Shown here: positions 1 to 10,700 of the stretch, piece by piece
How positions within the stretch are numbered: position 1 is the stretch's first letter
Layout: each line of letters opens with the position of its first letter
DNA from: Piper betle
Lineage: Eukaryota; Streptophyta; Magnoliopsida; Piperales; Piperaceae
NCBI GenBank assembly: GCA_033002965.1
Contig: JAURVB010012310.1
Location: forward strand, 62,001 to 126,000
Direction of reading: 5' to 3'
Length of the DNA: 64,000 nucleotides
Notes under the pieces: generated by a model
Told to the model about the DNA's origin: nothing
What the model saw: the letters and a program-made list of their open reading frames with translations, nothing else
Database searches by the model: none
Position numbers and translations under genes: made by a program

Positions 1-410
1 TCCATTGCACTGGAGTGCAGTGATAGCCTCCCCATAAAAAGGCTACGGCCGGAGTGTGTGAGGCACTGGCACTAGAATTGGCAGTGAGAGCTTCCCCACA
101 AACGGGGCGTAGCATTCACCTGAGTGCAGTGATAGCTTCCCCACAAAAAGGCTACGACCGGGGTGTGCAAGGCATTGGCACTGGAGTGCAGTGATAGCCT
201 CCCCATAAAAAGGCTACGGCCGAGGTGTGTGAGGCACTGGCACTAGAATTAGTAGTGAGAGCTTCCCACAAACGGGGCGTAGCAATCACCTGAGTGCAGT
301 GATAGCTTCCCCACAAAAAGGCTACGGCTGGGGTGTGCGAGGCACTGACACTGGAGATGGTAGTGGTAGCCTCCCCACAAAAGGGCTACGGCCAGGGTGT
401 GCGGATCACA
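1..410 (+). repeat. Minisatellite, about 171-bp period with about 57-bp subunits
   Basis: The phrase CTGGAGTGCAGTGATAGCC at 10 recurs at 181, giving a 171-bp period. Each period contains three related subunits built on a GATAGCYTCCCCA core followed by GGCTACGGCCGGGGTGTG. Copies are diverged by a few substitutions. The array sits in the interior of the LTR, where LTR-A copies at 30790 and 61195 carry a different minisatellite. Confidence 0.85.
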
Positions 411-789
411 GCGGATACCTCCTCCGCATTGTTTTGGAGTATAGCGGAATCGCTCCACCGCATATTAAAATGAACATAGGGAAATAGTGGAATGTACTTG
501 ACTTGTTTTATCTATTATACTACTTAGTGTTGTAATCACTAACGCGGAATTGCCTCTGCAGGTGTGCAGATACGAAATTAGGTGATTGACAACCAGAGCA
601 TGGAGCAAAATAAATATGGGGACTCCTTTTTTTATTTATTTGAGAAATAAGTGTGGCTACTGGGAAACGGTCCAAGACTGTGGATCTTTATATATGTTTT
701 TGTTAGAAATGGTAGACATATTTGCTAAATTGTGAGTAACACCTAGCCAGCTAGGCCCACAATGTTGTGAAAAATGGCAGGTTGTTACA
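1..789 (+). mobile_element. 3' part of a long gypsy LTR (LTR-A relative)
   Basis: This is the 3' portion of a long LTR whose start lies before the window. From about 480 it shares modules with LTR-A at 31740-32100 and, inverted, 60764-61140: the GCGGAATTGC motif near 543, the segment GGGAAACGGTCC near 661, and a terminal block that begins GTAACACC and ends GTTGTTACA at 789. The bases that follow resemble a worn initiator-Met primer site. Positions 1-410 hold a minisatellite not found in the other copies. Orientation follows from the terminal CA and from the inverted relative at 56098, where an intact primer site flanks the same end. Confidence 0.7.
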
Positions 790-893
790 AATGTATTCCA
801 AAGAAAGGAAGAATAATTGTTGTGCCCAATAAGAATAATGAATTAATCCCTTCTAGAACAGTCACTGAATGGAGAGTGTATATAAACTTTAGG

Positions 894-3650
894 TGTAAAA
901 CCCGTGACTCGAATCGAGTTTACCAGTCAGTTCAAGTCGAGTAACTTTCATGAACTCCATGATTGAGTCTGAGGCCAGCCTTAAATTATGAGCGATAAAG
1001 GTCATGTGTACCTAAATATATGATGATAACATCAGAAAGATGGTAAAAAATAAGTTATCAGAATATATGAAAGTATGTATTATATTTTTTTATGTATTTG
1101 ATCGTAGAAATATTTTTAGGCTGAATAATACATTAGGACGTGTTATAGGGCAGTTTGGGTGGGCTATTAGTTATATAACATAAAATTGTAGTGTTATGGT
1201 GTGTAATATATTTTATGGGCTTGTTCCCTAATTTTTTGGAATTTTTATGATTTATTACGAGTTATATATTATTTTGACTCAAGTTGGCATCGAGTCAAGT
1301 TTTATTTATGAGTTTGCCACTGAACACCTCTGACACCATCTTCTCCCCCAACCTTTCCACCCCCCCTCTTCTTCGCCCCCAAAACCCTCACCACCACCCC
1401 TAGGTTCGATCTACGCCACCGAGCACTGCTATGCCATTGCTATGTCAACCCAAGTAGCTCTAGCCGCCGTCAAGGCTCCGCGATGCCAGATCACCGTAGC
1501 CTCAGCGATGCATTCGCGTCATTGATTCTACCGCCAGCAACCATCACCACTGCCATCCAGTGGCTGCCGCGACGCCATCGACCCTCCTGCGACCTTCCTT
1601 GACAGAAGTGGAGCCCAATGATGTCCACAACAACCGAATCTTCACACCCCACCGCCGACAACCCATTTACCCTTTTTCCAATGAGCTGCCGCCTCTGCTG
1701 ACCTCATCAACAACTACCCCATACCCCACTATCTTGCTAGTAGTCGCCACCGACAACTGTCGCTGGGAAAGCGCGTCGAAAAACCATAGAAACCCATAGA
1801 AAAACCGCCGAAACCCGCCAAAAGCAGTTGGAACCAGCCGATAAACGTAGATTCGGCGAGAATTCATTACGCCAAACTCATCCAGTCAAACCTGAAAACT
1901 TTGGACGCTACCAAGCACCACATGCAAGCTCTAAGATGCACGACAAAACCCTAGCCATCGCCGATTGAACTAGCCGAAAAACTAGGTTCGCTGGAATTTG
2001 CCGGATTTCCGGCCAAACTCATCCAGTCAAACCTGAAAAACTTTGGACGCTACCAAGCACCAAATTCAAACTCCTAAGATGCACGACAAAACCCTAGCCA
2101 TCGCTGATTGCTAACAACGTGCGAGGTATAATTTATTTTAATTAATTATTTAAAAGTAATGATTATTAGCACAACATGCTAGGATGCTAGGATTGAGTGA
2201 TTGATGTGTTAGATATTTTTTTGTTAATAAAAATATGAAGATATGTGACTGGTATCGATGTTAAAATGAATGCTAAGGAATTAATTAGTAGATTAAATAC
2301 GTACTGTAATCTAATGCAACGTAGTGTAAGAAAACTTATACTAATTATTATTGATGTGTATTGATTAATGAATGGTTGATGTGAGTGTGTTATAGGATGT
2401 ATGAATGCATCATGAATGGGCATTAGTATTTAGTTTTGATGTGTAGGTACGGAGTAAGAGCTTGCCCATAGGCGCGTGGACATGCTTGAAGTTTCTACCA
2501 GGTCCGTTAGGACTCTCTTCTAGGTTTATCTCTATACTCCATCGTGTTTTATTTTTACAGAGTAAGCGGATGTGTCGAGTGGTTGATTTATTGTATCCCA
2601 CTCCACGCAGGCCATTTAGATGCACATTATTTCCATATTAATAACCTCGAGGATAAGATCCCTCGAGCTTGTTTTCAGAAACTCGGATCCAGCTCACGAT
2701 GCCTTCGGGCCAATTATATAAACCCCTACCCAGTCCTATATACATGTAGTTTTTGTATTTTTAGTGAGATATGAAATGAGGGAAATTCGACGATTATGCT
2801 ACGCGAACAGGCACATGCTAGTCAAAGCTGGAAATACTGACAACTATGCTACGTGAGTGGGTATGTGCCAGTCGATAGCGCGCTCTGGATTGGTGTGCAG
2901 GTCATTCCATTTCTGAGGGATCCTAATAACTCCACCTTTTAGTTCCTCAAACCCGGAGAAGTGTGGAGGTTTACAGGTACTGCTATGTAGTGCATATCTA
3001 AACTTGTGGTTTCAAAAGGTACTGAAGGCGCATGCTTGAGAGTACTCGGTCTCTGTACTCAAGACCAGGAGTAATACGGAGGAAGTAGAGGGCGGAAGAG
3101 AAATAAATGAATTTGTCGTGCAAGGGATAGGTGAAAATGCCAAGTCATGAGAATGAGATAGAAAAGGGATGCTGTCGAGCCGAGGCCGACGGCTCCGAAT
3201 TAGTGCCCTTATGAGAGTTCTAGTGGAAGTTATGAATGCTTTACTTTAACAGGAGAGCCCTCCTGTGTCAGTTTGTTACTAGCTATTTGTGGACCAGTAA
3301 TACTTGTTACTGATGGTTTTCTATTATTTGTGTAGGTGAGAATCTTGAGGACTGAATGTTGTCAGTACTGCGGAGGAGGAGCAAGGCTGTTGCACACATG
3401 TACTTGCCGAACGTAATGGATGGTAATGATAATTTTTAAGCTATGTGAATGATGAGTTTGTTCAAGATTATTCTGTGAAATGCTATGAACATTTTTCCTA
3501 TGAAACAAAACTAGAATGAAAGTGAATAGGGAGCCTTGGAGTTTAGACTCAGCTCAAATAAGGTAGAAAGTGAAAAAGACTAGAATGGAAATGATAATGT
3601 CAAGTTTTGGAATTATATCGATATGAATATTTATTATTGCCCGTAGATAG
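894..3650 (+). mobile_element. Probable LTR of a further long-LTR family member (LTR-C), 3' end unclear
   Basis: The segment begins TGTAAAACCCGTGACTCGA. This start is shared, inverted, with the LTR piece ending at 49820, and its first ten bases with the inverted end of LTR-B at 10158. Around 1250-1320 it carries the motif 'gactcaag...gagtttgccac' seen before the GC-rich blocks of the other long LTRs at 29570, 49360 and 63250. A GC-rich stretch with proline/alanine-rich open frames follows (1320-2110), then AT-rich DNA. No clear 3' terminus was found before the Athila LTR at about 3693, so the right edge is approximate. Between 2110 and 3650 I recognise no gene. Confidence 0.5.
1871..2111 (+). 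repeat. Direct duplication of about 100 bp, 141-bp period
   Basis: The stretch starting GCCAAACTCATCCAGTCAAA at 1871 recurs at 2012 with few differences, and both copies end near the motif CCCTAGCCATCGC. It lies in the GC-rich part of LTR-C. Confidence 0.85.
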
Positions 3651-3692
3651 GTTGGCTCCTTATTGCACTTATAGGGGAGATTTTGTCCGTTT

Positions 3693-4846
3693 TGTTTTAA
3701 AAATATTATTTATTTTCGAACTTGTTTTCACAGTTGTTCAGTTTGTGCATTGATAGTTTACTTTATTTTTTTAGTTAATTAATATTTTATTAGATATGTT
3801 TAATTTTAGAGTTTCATGCGGAAAAAAATTGAAAACAAGGAAGATTAGGAATTGTTGGTCATGGCATTGGGCCCCACCCATTGTTGGCTACAATTTATAG
3901 TGTTGAGAAAGCTCGATGAGGATGGATGTACATAGCTTTGGGTGCGATTGAGTATGTCGAGGAGTTGGAAACTTAAATGAACATCATAATCAATTAGACT
4001 ACATCGAGTTGTAAAATCCTTCCTCAAATTCTTGTATCTCTTGGGTATCTCAACTTCTATATAAATGGGTGGAACTCTTGGCTTAAAAGTAATTTTAGTT
4101 TTTGTAATTCTACTCCTTTCATAATGAGAAGTAGTTTCTTCTTTATAATGTTTTCTATTTCTATTATGGAGTAGTCCTTCATTTTATTTTATACAAGAAT
4201 AGATCTTAACATGGTTTAATTGAATCATTTCAACCATCTTACACATTTATTCAATTGCATTGCTTGAATTATCATGTTCTTAATGCTAAGAGTAGACTGA
4301 TCACCTAATACTTAGATCACGAGGTTTAATTAGCATTTTGGGAGAAATCAGTTAGATTAGTCATTTATAATTCATCATACGATGAGTCTTTTGACTTGTT
4401 TGTTGTTGTGGTCAGGAGATATACAATACCGTATGCGATTGTAAGCCAAATCTTAATGCGTTATTTTGTTAATTAATCAATTATCACCGGGTGGTAGGAA
4501 TTGAGGCAAAATAATATATGCATGAAGGAGTGGGAGCCGCCATGTCATATAATTTTCCTAGATCGGCAATTCGAGAGAATAAAAGATAAGAGTAAAATGT
4601 GATGAATATTAAATTCATGTTAAGGGAAATTTGACTCTAGAACGGGTTTTATCATTATAAATTTTCCTTTCATTTAATGTTATTACTTAGATTTAGTTAA
4701 GTCAAAAATTTTTGTTTTGTTCTTAATTTTAATTTTCTTAAAATTAATTTAAGGAAATTCCTATCTCTGTGGGACGATACTCAAATTCATCTTTACATTA
4801 CTTGTTTTAACCATGTGTACTCGCATATTATTGAGTTATTCAAACA
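3693..4846 (+). mobile_element. 5' LTR of the Athila element
   Basis: Aligned with the array LTRs (for example 43034-44205), it shares blocks such as CATACGATGAGTCTTTTGAC and GTGGGACGATACT and ends CAAACA before the primer site. The start is a best guess: the first 60 bases are diverged, and TGTTTTAAAAATATTATTTA at 3693 is the most plausible match to the LTR start. Confidence 0.75.
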
Positions 4847-4852
4847 AGATTT

Positions 4853-4870
4853 TGGTGCCGTTGCCGGGGA
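4853..4870 (+). promoter_or_regulatory. Primer-binding site, tRNA-Asp type
   Basis: The site reads TGGTGCCGTTGCCGGGGA, one substitution away from the TGGCGCCGTTGCCGGGGA site found at 40126, 44212 and 48298. This primer type is characteristic of the Athila/Tat lineages. Confidence 0.85.
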
Positions 4871-5112
4871 AATATAATTTTCTTAGTTAATTTAGGATTA
4901 GAATTTTGAGTCTTTTTCTTTTCATTCTAGATTTTAGTGTCTGATTTTTTAAGAAAAAAATACTATATCATTGTCTTCTTCCTTGTTATCATTTGTTTAT
5001 GCATCGATTAGTGTGGTCACCCTTGTTTTCTTGTGATCTAGAGATTGAAAGGACTTTGAGAAACTTGTGTGCCGTTGGAAGAAGAGCACAAGATGCAATA
5101 GAAGAAGAAGCC

Positions 5113-5805
5113 ATGGACCCACAACAACAACAAATGCTTCCACTTCCACTGATTGTAGCAGTAGCCAATGATGACAACAGGGCAATCCAAGATTGGTTTG
5201 TACCTCTTGTAAGAGAGTTACAACCTAGTATTATTGCACCACCAACGGATGCAACCCACTTCGAGCTTAAACTAGTTTTATTTAACATGTTACGAAGTAT
5301 AGGAAACTTTAGTGGATCGCCTACTGAAAATCCTAATAGGCATATCATTGATTTCCTATCAGTTTGTGATATGTATAAGCAACCTGGTCTCTCTAACGAC
5401 GCTCTCCACCTTCGCTTATTTCCATTCTCATTAATAAGAAGTGCGAATGAGTGGTTGTCATCATTAGATGCAATTACTACTTGGGATGAATTGTCTGAAA
5501 AAATTTTGTTAAAATATTTTCCTCCTTCTAAAACTACTAGATTACGTAACAAAATTTTATCTTTTTTGCAGTTTGATGGTGAGTCTCTCTTTGAGGCATG
5601 GGAAAGATTTAAAGAATTGTTGAAAAAGTATCCCAACCATGGTATAGAAAGATGGATGGAACTCCAAACTTTCTATAACAGGTTGTTGGGGCAAACAAAG
5701 AACATAATTGATACGGCGGCCAATGGATCATTTCTTAGAAAGAACCCTCATGAAGCTTTTCAACTGCTAGAATTAATGGTTCCTAGCAACCACCATGCAA
5801 CATAA
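5113..5805 (+). pseudogene. gag: Athila Gag, capsid region
   Basis: Gag forms the particle that packages retrotransposon RNA. From the first ATG (MDPQQQQ) the frame gives 230 residues with the typical plant gypsy capsid blocks: FSGSPTENPNRHI, LRLFPFSL, ANEWLSSL, TTWDELSEK, KYFPPSKT, GESLFEAWERFKELLKKYP and the QTFYNRLL segment. The frame is open upstream to about 4993 without another convincing start. A stop after HHAT at 5805 cuts off the nucleocapsid part, which continues in the same style from 5820. The original Gag was therefore longer and this copy is inactive. Array copies at 40399 and 44485 lack this whole capsid block. Confidence 0.88.
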
Positions 5806-6472
5806 GAAATACTCCCAAGGAGGATTACTGGAGTTATAGAATTAGATGCACTTACTGCTTTATTTGCTCAGGTTAATGCTTTAGCTAATCAAGTTCAATA
5901 TCTTAATATGCAGGGACAGGTTAAGGCTGTGGAGCCAAGGTGTGAATGGTGTGGATAAAGACATTCTACAGGTCAATATGCAACTAGATCAAGTTAACTA
6001 CGTAGGTAACTTTAATAGGAGCAACAATCCCTATTCCAATGCTTACAATTTGGCCAGGTGTAATAACCCGAACTTTTCATGGAATAATTCTCCACAATCG
6101 GCTGTTGTCCTCATTACTCCACCACCACCATCACAACATGCTCGCCCCCTTCACTTCCTTTTCAGCCTACAACAACCGGATTTGATTCAAATGCTTACTT
6201 CTATACAACAAACTATGCAACAATTTATGAAGAATTGGCAACAACAACAAGAACGGCAGTTTATGCAACAAGTTGTGATGCAATTAAATAAGGAACCAAG
6301 TGAGTGACCGAAGGGTGTACTGCCCAGCCAACTAGAGCAACCAAGGAAAGATGGTCAAGAGCATTGCAAAGCTGTAACAACCCGGAGTTGTATTACTATA
6401 CTAGAACTAGTTCAACCCAATAGAGTTAAGGAAAAAGATGAAAAACCAAACAATGAACATACACCCATTGCA
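5806..6472 (+). pseudogene. Athila Gag C-terminal part: zinc knuckle and glutamine-rich region
   Basis: After the stop at 5803-5805 the reading continues as LDALTALFAQVNAL, then a zinc knuckle (CEWCG) in which the glutamine codon of the array copies is a stop (TAA at 5956). Asn/Pro-rich and Gln-rich segments follow (QQTMQQFMKN, QQQQERQFMQQ), with a stop near 6305. The same segments are intact in the array frames at 40399 and 44485. Confidence 0.8.
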
Positions 6473-7204
6473 TTGGTTAACTTACTCGGAAGCAAAGGGA
6501 AAGAGAAAGATGAGGTACACACAAAAGGGGTTAGAAAAAAAGTACCATTTCCTTCTAGACTGAGGAAACAAAGTGATGAAAAATACTTCAAAAAACTTAT
6601 TGATATATTTAAGAAATTACAAATTAACATACCTTTCGTTGAAACACTTGAAAAGATGCCTAGTTATGTAAAACACTTAAAGGATATTCTAGTAAAGAAG
6701 AGGAGAGTAGATGACAATGAAGTTGTAGCTATGTCAGAGGAATGCAGTATTGTCCTCCAAAGAAAACTACCTCCTAAGATGAAAGACCCAGACAAATTTG
6801 TGATCCCATGTTCAATTGTAAGAAATGCTCATTGTAATGTTTTCTGTGACTTAGGTTCTAGCATAAATCTCATGCCTTTTTCTATTTTCAAAAGGTTAGG
6901 AATCTAGGACATTGCTCTTACCAGCATCACACTTCAGTTAGCTGACCGATCATTGGTATATCCTAAAGGAGTCATTGAAGATGTTTTAATAAAGGATGAC
7001 AAGTTTTTCTTTCCTGCAGATTTTGTAGTGCCCAAAATGGAAGGAAGGAATGACAATATACCACTCGTCATCGGGAGAGGTTTCTTGGCAACTAGGAGAA
7101 CACTGATCAACGTAGCCATTGGAAAACATACACTAAGGGTAAATAACGAATATGTCACATATAATATATTTAAATCCATGAATTGCGATGGATGCAACAT
7201 ATGA
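6473..7204 (+). pseudogene. Athila aspartic protease region
   Basis: The frame encodes the region before the protease (PFPSRLRKQ, YFKKLIDIFKKLQINIPF, MPSYVKHLKDIL) and then the protease with the Athila-style active-site context CDLGSSINLMP, where Leu replaces the usual Ser/Thr of D-S/T-G. A stop after FKRLGI (6905-6907) interrupts it. The reading then resumes in the same style with LQLADRSLVYPKGVIEDVL, FFPADFVV, LVIGRGFLATRRTLINVA and the segment ending KSMNCDGC. The protease released the mature Gag and Pol proteins. The block is absent from the array elements. Confidence 0.85.
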
Positions 7205-7670
7205 TTTTTCTAGAATTGAACTATTTGATAAAATAATGTACAAAGGGGATCAGTTGAGTAACTCATTACATAGGGCCATAAATTCTCTTTGTGAAGAAGA
7301 TACTGATGTGGAAGAGATGGTTAAAGTATTAGATTCATAAGCAATCTTGCCTAGGAGATTCAGAGTTGTGGAAACCTTAGATCTAGCATTCCATAAATTT
7401 CTACCATCAGTTGAAGTACTGCCTATTTTGGAGCTCAAGTAACTTCCAAATCGTCTCAAGTATACTTTCGTACAGCCTAATGACACTCTTCTTGTTATTA
7501 TTTCTTCAGAGCTAACTATATTACAAGAAGAAGAAGCTGATTAGAATACTAAAGGATCACAAGTCAACTATTGCTTGGACTATAGTAGGCATAAAAGGCA
7601 TCGATCCAGTTTTTTGTATGCATAGGATCAACTTAGTGAATGGATGCAATCCAACTGTAGAGCCCCAAAT
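7205..7670 (+). pseudogene. Athila protease-RT linker and start of reverse transcriptase
   Basis: Frames broken by stops and at least one frameshift (extra bases near 7530) match the array ORF segment SLHKSINSLCEED through ILKDHKSAIAWTIADKHGI. The reading extends slightly further than in the array, into the conserved RT opening CMHRINLVNGCNPTVEP. The element stops there. The palm domain, RNase H and integrase are missing. Confidence 0.8.
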
Positions 7671-8017
7671 TCTTTAATATATATCACATCTTACTCTTAT
7701 CCTTTATTCTCTCAAATTGCTTATCTATGAGAATTATATGACATGGTGGTTCCCGCTCCTTCATGCATTTATTATTTCGTCTCAATTTTTACCTCCCGAT
7801 GATAATTTATTAATCAAAAAAATAACGCATTAAGATTTGCCTTACATTCGCATACGGTGTTGTGTATCTCCCAACCATGACAACAAACAAGTTAAAAGAT
7901 TTGTCATATGATGAATTATAAATTACTAATCTAATTGATTTTTCCTGAAATCTAATTAAACTTCATGATTTAAGTAATAGGTGATCAGTCTACTCTTACC
8001 GTTAAGAACATGATAAT
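7671..8017 (-). mobile_element. Inverted fragment of an Athila-type LTR
   Basis: The reverse complement matches the central LTR region at 4254-4620 (blocks around CTTACTCTTATC, ATTATATGACATGGTGG, GCATACGGTGTTGTGTAT and GTGATCAGTCTACTC). It abuts the broken RT start on the left and the LTR-B element on the right, so both ends are truncated. Confidence 0.85.
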
Positions 8018-8402
8018 TGTAAAGACCCGCCCGTTCCGAGCCACGAGCCAAGTGTCATTATATGAAACTAAGTGTCTCATAAATTAATTTTCTATTAATT
8101 TCCAAGATTATGTGTGGAATTCAAGAAGTCACTACATTAAATTTTATAAATATGTGTGGAATTCAAAAAGTCATTTGTGTGATAATGTAAAGTCAAAAAG
8201 TAATTATTAAGTTAATACGAATGGATGTTAAATCCTAAAAATATTATAAATATCATTATACCGATATGCTAAAGGTCAAAATCGATAATTTATAAAATTA
8301 ATTTTTTCAAGAATTAATTTAATTAAATAATATTTACGGTTCGTTCTAAGATTTACAAAACCCTAAATAAAATAACCTAATTATTTTTTTCAGGGTTTTA
8401 CA
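8018..8402 (-). mobile_element. 3' LTR of LTR-B, internally deleted
   Basis: It is 385 bp long. Relative to the other LTR it lacks the segment corresponding to about 8986-9861. The deletion joins two AAGATT motifs. Confidence 0.85.
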
Positions 8403-8882
8403 ATCTCCCCAGCTTGAGAATTTTCGTCCTCGAAAATATAATAAGGAGAAAAATCGGGGTTTTACAATTTCCCTAGCTTGGGAATTTTCGTCCTCCAAAA
8501 TATAATAGGGTCATGAGGAGAAAAATTGGTGTTTTTTTTCTTGATTTAAGCATTGCCACTCATATGCATAGCTAAAGTGGGGCACACTGTCCCATGACAC
8601 GGTTATCCATATCGCACAGGTGTCCCATACCACCCATACTACCTAGATAACACCTCTGATTGTAAAGGCGTCCCATATACGCTCATTGGCTTAAGCATCA
8701 CGTGCACCTAGCATGACACATAAGTGGCACACCCATAATTATTTACCATCTAAAATAATGAAAATTAATTCTATAAAAGAATAATCAATTCGTATATAAA
8801 AGAAATTTTACCCTTGGGACAGTGGACTCTTAGACTTTCAACAAGGTAATGATTGATTTGCATGGTTCCGTGGGAAACACAG

Positions 8883-8895
8883 CTCTGATACCACC
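8883..8895 (-). promoter_or_regulatory. Primer-binding site, initiator-Met type
   Basis: On the minus strand the bases after the LTR end read GGTGGTATCAGAG, matching the TGGTATCAGAGC initiator tRNA-Met primer site used by many plant Ty3/gypsy and copia elements. Confidence 0.9.
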
Positions 8896-10158
8896 TGTAA
8901 CGACCCGCCCGTTCTGAGCCACGAGCCAAGTGTTACTATATGAAACTAAGTGTCTCATAAATTAATTTTCTATTAATTTTTAAGATTTTAAATAAACTCT
9001 ATAACATAAAATTTAATATAACAAATGCTCAAAATAATCTAAGCCCCATGAACCAAACCAAAATCCCACTGCCATGCAAACAATCTCAAGAAAAAGAATA
9101 GTCCAATAATAGAGTCCTCCAGCTGTCCCGACTCTACCCATCCTTCCATGCTCATACCTGCGGAGGCAATTCCACGTTAGTGATAAAAATACTAAGTCGT
9201 ATAATTACAAGAAATAATTAATATATTCCACAACATCTGAATTACGTCTTTTAGTGATTATGAGCCTATGCTGAGCTCTTAATATGCTGGGAGGGTGACC
9301 GCCCATCCAGCTACAATCCCATGTATGCGCACACACGCTACGTGGCCCTCGGCTTGTAGTTACTGATATTTGTCATTGACTCACCCTCTCGGTATCACAA
9401 GTGCATAATGAGCCGTCTTGCGCCACTGCGCCCTGTCACCCCTTTCGGCATGGGGGCAGGTATTTAATCTTTCAAGAATTTTAGGGGGTGCTGCCCTGTG
9501 TCGGACTGAGTCAATTCATTGACCCCGGTTGCGCTCAGCGCATGGTGGTCGAATGTGAGCTCATGCCGACCAAGACTCCCACATAGTAATTTTTAAGGGT
9601 GCTGCCCCGTGTCGAGACTGAGCCAATTATTTGACCCCGGTTGCGCTCGGCACATGGTGATCGAATGTGGACTCAAGCCGACCAAGGCTCCCAAATCGAA
9701 ATATATAACATTTCAAGTAATTATACGAACCTGGTATTGTGATGAGGAACCCGTAACTATGACACATGATCCCAAATCCTTCCTTTTGTGAGTCAAATGT
9801 GCTCACAAACTATCCAGAGGATGTTTCATTTAACATCAACAGAACTCTCCTTTATATAGAAGATTATGTGTGGAATTCAAGAAGTCACTACATTAAATTT
9901 TATAAATATGTGTGGAATTCAAAAAGTCATTTGTGTGATAATGTAAAGTCAAAAAATAATTATTAAGTTAATATGAATGGATGTTAAATCCTAAAAATAT
10001 TATAAATATCATTATACCGATATGCTAAAGGTCAAAATCGATAATTTATAAAATTAATTTTTTCAAGAATTAATTTAATTAAATAATATTTACGGTTCGT
10101 TCTAAGATTTGCAAAACCTTAAATAAAATAACATAATTATTTTTTTCAGGGTTTTACA
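8896..10158 (-). mobile_element. 5' LTR of LTR-B, 1263 bp
   Basis: Termini are TG...CA. A minus-strand TATA-like motif (TCTATATAAAGG, about 9850-9861) could be its promoter. It shares the GGAATTGCCTCCGCAGGT module (about 9155-9175, inverted) and the 'gactcagtccgacacggggc' module (about 9490-9640, in two copies) with LTR-A, showing these long LTRs are distant relatives. Confidence 0.85.
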
Positions 10159-10162
10159 CTTA

Positions 10163-10700
10163 TGTTGAGAAAAATCATCAAAGTTGGAGATCAACAACAG
10201 TGAACACAAGTAATGGGAAAATAATGCCTGAGAAATAAGATAAAACCAAACCAAAAGAGACAGAGTTTTAACGTGAAAAACCCTCCTTTTTCGGAGAGTT
10301 AAAAACCATAGAAAACAACAATGAACAATTCACTACTTCAACTAAACATTACAACCGTTAAACATACAGAGATGTTCAAGAAAATTACTCACCCAACCTA
10401 TATTATTTAGATTACAAGGTTTTCTCTCTCAATACTCTATATAAGATTAAACTGGTGAATAATATATTTCCCTCTTCTTATCTCTATATTACTTTTCTTT
10501 TATCTCTTACATCTTGTCTTCTCTTATATTGGCATATTTTTGAATGAGACAAATGATATCTATATTTATAGAGATAGTTTGATGCCCTTATCTTCTATAG
10601 AACAACAAACTGTCACCATTATTTGTATTCCGAAATTCTTTTAATATTCTAAGTGTGAAAATAGGCTACGTATTATTAATATTCATAATAATAATAGGCA
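10163..10700 (-). mobile_element. Solo LTR, 538 bp (same family as 20746-21283)
   Basis: It begins TGTTGAGAAAAATC and ends CA, with the same length and sequence family as the 5' LTR at 20746-21283. In minus orientation it has a TATA motif (CTCTATAAATATAG). No internal region follows, and the flanking 5-mers do not match, so it is a solo or orphan LTR. Confidence 0.8.

Larger units (their letters stand above)
3693..7670 (+). mobile_element. Degenerate Athila-type Ty3/gypsy element, 3' truncated
   Basis: It consists of a 5' LTR (about 3693-4846), a tRNA-Asp-type primer site, then gag, protease and the beginning of reverse transcriptase, all with stops or frameshifts. Homology ends near 7670, just after the RT start, where an inverted LTR fragment begins. 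The LTR, leader and coding blocks match the array elements at 38946-48737 but are clearly more diverged. This copy retains the capsid and protease blocks that those elements lack, so it serves as the fuller reference for them. Confidence 0.85.
8018..10158 (-). mobile_element. Gutted gypsy-type LTR element (LTR-B), minus strand
   Basis: Two related LTRs flank a 493-bp internal region with no coding capacity. On the minus strand the order is 5' LTR (10158 to 8896), initiator-Met primer site, internal region, polypurine tract, 3' LTR (8402 to 8018). Both LTRs run TGTAAAACCC to GGGTC(G/T)TTACA. The polypurine-tract block (minus-strand sense 'cgaggacgaaaattctcaagctggggagat') is duplicated at about 8403-8440 and 8465-8500. 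The flanking 5-mers (ATAAT and CTTAT) do not match, so no target-site duplication is visible. Confidence 0.85.

Noticed and set aside
1560..1867. Proline/alanine-rich frames on both strands in the GC-rich part of LTR-C
   Set aside because: Low-complexity frames from GC-rich DNA. They share no domain and similar stretches occur in non-coding parts of the other LTRs.
4989..5636. 215-codon open frame on the minus strand opposite Athila gag
   Set aside because: It is the antisense shadow of the capsid-coding region, with no recognisable domain. The plus-strand frame has clear Gag motifs.
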